Assembly: GCA_013368325.1 (NCBI GenBank)
Contig: JAACJK010000001.1
Span: 3,038,001 to 3,102,000, forward strand
Source: Ephemerocybe angulata
Lineage: Eukaryota > Basidiomycota > Agaricomycetes > Agaricales > Psathyrellaceae
Direction: 5' to 3'
DNA: 64,000 bases
Position numbers and translations under genes: made by a program. Of this stretch, positions 61,046 to 64,000 are shown one piece after another. Within the stretch, counting starts at the first letter, position 1. The number at the start of each line of letters is the position of its first letter. The notes beneath the pieces are model-generated. The model was given only the letters and a program-made list of their open reading frames with translations. It did no database searches and was not told where the DNA came from.

Positions 61046-64000
61046 TTAGCGGGGATCGTTGCGAGGGTGAGGACGAGAAACGCGCCCAGATCTTAAAGTA
61101 GTAGAAGTAGGAGGAGTATAAAATGAACGAGGGTTATCAACGAAGGGTTTGGGAGAATGTGGACGGGGATTATAAGAAGGAGGAATAGGTAAGGAAGAAG
61201 AAGAAGAAGTAGCTATAGATTCAGAAATAATGGTTTCAAAAGATGGAGGTTGAATAGTAGCATGAATAACAAGCGGATGAGGGCGCGGCGACTTGGGATG
61301 ACGATGATGGAAGCGCTCAATGAGCTCGTTAGAGGTAGTTGGAAGGTCAGAAAAGGGAATCCATAAATCCTCGTCAGAAGATGAATTAGAATAGTGGACG
61401 AGGTATTCGTAACGGTGGCCGACCTTGCGGCAATCGAGAATGGAATGAACTGCAAGTGCAGGATCTTCGGCAAGTTCAATGAGCTCAGGTTGAGCGTGAG
61501 AATGGAATTCTGAAGGGTCGAGGTAAGGCTCGAGGAGAGAAGAGTGAAAAACGGAATGTAAACGAGAAAGATAAGAAGGTAAACGAAGTAAATAGGAATC
61601 ATTACCGACTTCTCGGACAACAGGATAGGGTCCAAGGCGACGGTGATCAAGCTTCAACGACGGTCGTGTGGTGCGAATGTTGCGCCGCAGAAGCCACACG
61701 AGTTGGTCCGGCTGGTACTTGGGTGACGGAAGAACGTGCTGGTTAAAGTACTTCTGCTGTCGATCTTGGGCGTACTGAAGCTCGGCCTTGAGTTCTTGGT
61801 GAATCTGGTCGAGACGCTTGGCGAGATCGTCAGCAGCCGGAACCGTTTGGAGATCAGAGAGCTTGGGAGAGAAAGTGGGGTGGAAAGCGTAATTAGCGAA
61901 GAAGGGTGTCTGCTTGGTGGAGGAATTCTCCGTGTTGTTGAAGACGAACTCGGCTAGAGGAAGGTAGTCGACCCAATCGTCCTGCTGATATGAGCAGTAC
62001 GCACGAAGGTACGTCTCGAGCGTTTGATTGGTGCGCTCAGTCAGTCCATCCGTGCGAGGGTGGTAAGCAGTGGAGTGACGGGTGGTCATGTCGAGGCGGG
62101 AAGCAAGCGCCTTCCAGAAATTCGACACAAACAATGAACCGCGATCAGAGACGATGGAATCGGGAAGACCGTGATACCTAAAAATACGGTCAATGAAAAG
62201 CCAAGCAAGATCAGGTGCAGACATCTCTTCAACGCATGGAACGAAATGGGAAGCACGAGTTAAACGGTCACAAACAACCCAAACCGAATCATAACCATGA
62301 GACTTGGGAAGCTTCACGATGAAGTCCATGGAGATGGATTTCCAAGGACGTTCGGGGATATCGAGAGGCTTCAGCAGTCCATAGGGCTTATGACGGGGAA
62401 TCTTAGTTCGCGCGCAAACATCACATGCAGCGACGTAGCGACGAACATAGGTATAGATTCCCGGCCAGCAGTAGTCACGCTCGACGTTCTTGACTGTCGA
62501 GGTGCGACCAGGGTGTCCACTAAGTACGCAGTCATGACGTTGATAAAGGACCTCGGCTCGCAAGGATTTGGGAACATAGACGCGGCCCTTATAAAAGACC
62601 ATATCGTCCTGAGCCGTAAAGTCCGAATCTCCCCGCAGCATTGCCTCGCGCCACTCGGTGTCCTCTCGGAAGGCCTTCTGGAAACGTTGAAGGAGCTCCG
62701 AGTTGTCGATAGACAGGGTGGTGATGGCAGGGATGGTGTTTGGTGCAGCTGGGGTGTCGTCTTGAGCAGCGAGCTCAGGTCGGATGCGACGAAGGTGGTA
62801 AGGGGTCAACAACGCCTTGTTCTGGGCCGTCAGGACCTCATCTCCCCTTTTTGGTTCGTAGTCAGGGCGACGAGAAGGTCCATCGGCGGGATTTCGAATA
62901 CCGGGTGCCCAGTCGAGTTGGAAGTCGAAGTACGAGAGGAACGTTGACCAGCGAGCTTGCCGAGGGTTCAGGACACGCGACGTCATGAAGTACTCGAGGT
63001 TTTTATGGTCACAGACAACCGAAATGGGTTGCGATGTTCCCATAAGCCACGGTCGCATGTCTCGGAAGGAGTCGACGATGGCGAGTAACTCCTTGTCGTG
63101 GGTATCGTAGTTGCTCTCGGCTGGTGTGATCTTCCTGGAGTAGTACGCGACTGGGTGTAGGACGCCGGAATCGTCAGGCTGCTGGAGAATACCAGAGAGG
63201 GCGAAGTTGGATGCATCCGTGGACAGGGTTGCTGGTTTGGAAGGGTCGTAGTGTCGGAGAACAGGGTAAGAAGTAAAAGCACGTTTCAAAGTTTCAAAAG
63301 CATTGCGCTCGGTGTCCGACCAATGAAAACGGACATCCTTGCGTGTGAGAAGATGAAGTGGGTGAGCTACTAGCGCGTAATGATCGATGAAACGACGATA
63401 AAAGTTACAAAAACCAAGAAAAACCTGAACGTCATGAGTAGAGCGAGGAACGGGCCACTCGGCGATGGTCGCGAGTTTCCTTGGGTTCATCTTGATGCCG
63501 TCAGCACCGATGATGTACCCAAGATACTCGACCTCGGACTTGTCAAACTCGCACTTCTTAGGGTTAGCGTAGAGGTGCGCGTCTTTCAAGCGGTCGAGGA
63601 CGAGCTTGACCTGTTCATCGTGTTCCTCCTGCGTTCGAGAGAAGATCAGAATATCGTCAAGATAAACAACACAAAAAACACCAATATAGTCTCGTAACGT
63701 ATCTTGAATGAAAGACTGGAATACAGAAGGAGCGTTAGTGAGTCCGAAAGGCATAACCAAATACTCATATAAACCAAGAGGCGTACGAAAGGCCGTTTTC
63801 CATTCATCGCCCTCTCGAATGCGAATAAGGTTGAATGCATTCTTGAGGTCGATGACGGTGAAGAGCTTGCAGCCTTGAGTGCGGTCGAGGAGATCATCAA
63901 TGTGAGGAAGCGGATACCGGTTCCGTTTTGTGATCGCATTGAGTCCTCGATAGTCGACACACAAACGCAGGTCGCCAGTCTTCTTTCGAACAAAGAGAAT
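61046..64000 (-). CDS. pol: Ty3 Pol (RT-RH-IN-chromodomain), partial
   Basis: Seen: open from the window edge (64000) to a stop at 61046-61048, 984 codons visible; the start and protease are outside. RT: CVDYRGLNAITKRNRYPLPH, KLFTVIDLKNAFNLIRI, catalytic VVYLDDILIFS. RNase H: LSTDASNFALSGILQQ. Integrase zinc domain: H...HPGRTSTVKNVERDY...CDVCART. Core: MDFIVKLPKSHGYDS, VSDRGSLFVS and TDGLTERTNQTLETYL (D,D,E). Then a chromodomain (RYEYLVHYSNSSSDEDLWIP). Known: same enzyme set as other chromoviruses. The visible part is intact. The C-terminal tail is Ser/Pro-rich. Confidence 0.92.
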   Translation of the reverse strand: MLFVRKKTGDLRLCVDYRGLNAITKRNRYPLPHIDDLLDRTQGCKLFTVIDLKNAFNLIRIREGDEWKTAFRTPLGLYEYLVMPFGLTNAPSVFQSFIQDTLRDYIGVFCVVYLDDILIFSRTQEEHDEQVKLVLDRLKDAHLYANPKKCEFDKSEVEYLGYIIGADGIKMNPRKLATIAEWPVPRSTHDVQVFLGFCNFYRRFIDHYALVAHPLHLLTRKDVRFHWSDTERNAFETLKRAFTSYPVLRHYDPSKPATLSTDASNFALSGILQQPDDSGVLHPVAYYSRKITPAESNYDTHDKELLAIVDSFRDMRPWLMGTSQPISVVCDHKNLEYFMTSRVLNPRQARWSTFLSYFDFQLDWAPGIRNPADGPSRRPDYEPKRGDEVLTAQNKALLTPYHLRRIRPELAAQDDTPAAPNTIPAITTLSIDNSELLQRFQKAFREDTEWREAMLRGDSDFTAQDDMVFYKGRVYVPKSLRAEVLYQRHDCVLSGHPGRTSTVKNVERDYCWPGIYTYVRRYVAACDVCARTKIPRHKPYGLLKPLDIPERPWKSISMDFIVKLPKSHGYDSVWVVCDRLTRASHFVPCVEEMSAPDLAWLFIDRIFRYHGLPDSIVSDRGSLFVSNFWKALASRLDMTTRHSTAYHPRTDGLTERTNQTLETYLRAYCSYQQDDWVDYLPLAEFVFNNTENSSTKQTPFFANYAFHPTFSPKLSDLQTVPAADDLAKRLDQIHQELKAELQYAQDRQQKYFNQHVLPSPKYQPDQLVWLLRRNIRTTRPSLKLDHRRLGPYPVVREVGNDSYLLRLPSYLSRLHSVFHSSLLEPYLDPSEFHSHAQPELIELAEDPALAVHSILDCRKVGHRYEYLVHYSNSSSDEDLWIPFSDLPTTSNELIERFHHRHPKSPRPHPLVIHATIQPPSFETIISESIATSSSSSLPIPPSYNPRPHSPKPFVDNPRSFYTPPTSTTLRSGRVSRPHPRNDPR

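Larger units (their letters stand above)
60863..64000 (-). mobile_element. Second Ty3/Gypsy chromovirus, 3' part only
   Basis: Runs out of the window at its 5' side. LTR, purine tract and most of Pol are present. RT and integrase sequences and the LTR differ from the element at 18-25 kb, so this is another lineage. No internal stop seen. Confidence 0.85.

Overview
This window comes from a filamentous basidiomycete, most likely an agaricomycete mushroom. Host genes are broken by many short GT-AG introns (about 45-135 bp), one with a perfect TACTAAC branch site. Several gene families are typical of mushrooms: DUF7918, DUF2415/WD40, an agaric-type seven-pass membrane family, a UstYa/DUF3328 oxidase, and chromodomain Ty3 and tyrosine-recombinase retroelements. 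The genus cannot be read from the sequence. No tRNA, rRNA or CRISPR array was recognised.

Layout. 0-11.6 kb is gene-poor. It holds an unknown two-exon gene, two small arrays of an AATCCGGACAA motif, a zinc-finger gene divergent from coq4, a small membrane-protein gene and long stretches without convincing genes. 11.65-27.55 kb is one composite of nested transposons. A short DNA-transposon remnant was split by a tyrosine-recombinase (PAT/Ngaro-like) retrotransposon. That element was itself broken three times: by a 397-bp hAT-type miniature element, by a 1.8-kb AT-rich element and by a full-length 7.3-kb Ty3 chromovirus with identical LTRs. The outermost boundary lies only 51 bp before the start codon of pgs1 (mitochondrial cardiolipin pathway).

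27.6-36.1 kb is a dense housekeeping block: pgs1, an unknown gene, dus3 (tRNA dihydrouridine synthase), a DUF7918 nuclear-type protein and rpa2 (replication protein A). 37-47.6 kb is a young inverted segmental duplication around atm1 (mitochondrial ABC exporter). Each arm carries a WD40 gene. The right-hand gene has a P-loop GTPase domain, a coiled coil and seven WD40 repeats. The left-hand paralogue lacks the whole GTPase domain through a clean deletion from exon 1 into exon 4. Both arms also carry AA9 (LPMO) remnants, and pieces of the DUF7918 promoter/first exon are scattered nearby.

48-54.8 kb has two tandem DUF2415/WD40 paralogues that differ by loss of one intron. 55-61 kb holds a seven-pass membrane protein, a proline-iminopeptidase-like hydrolase with a signal peptide, a UstYa-type oxidase and a small membrane protein with a Cys/Tyr-rich tail. 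The last 3 kb is the 3' part of a second, unrelated Ty3 chromovirus that runs out of the window.

Exon boundaries were set by hand from splice consensus and reading-frame continuity. They are unambiguous for the conserved genes and less certain for the unknown ones.
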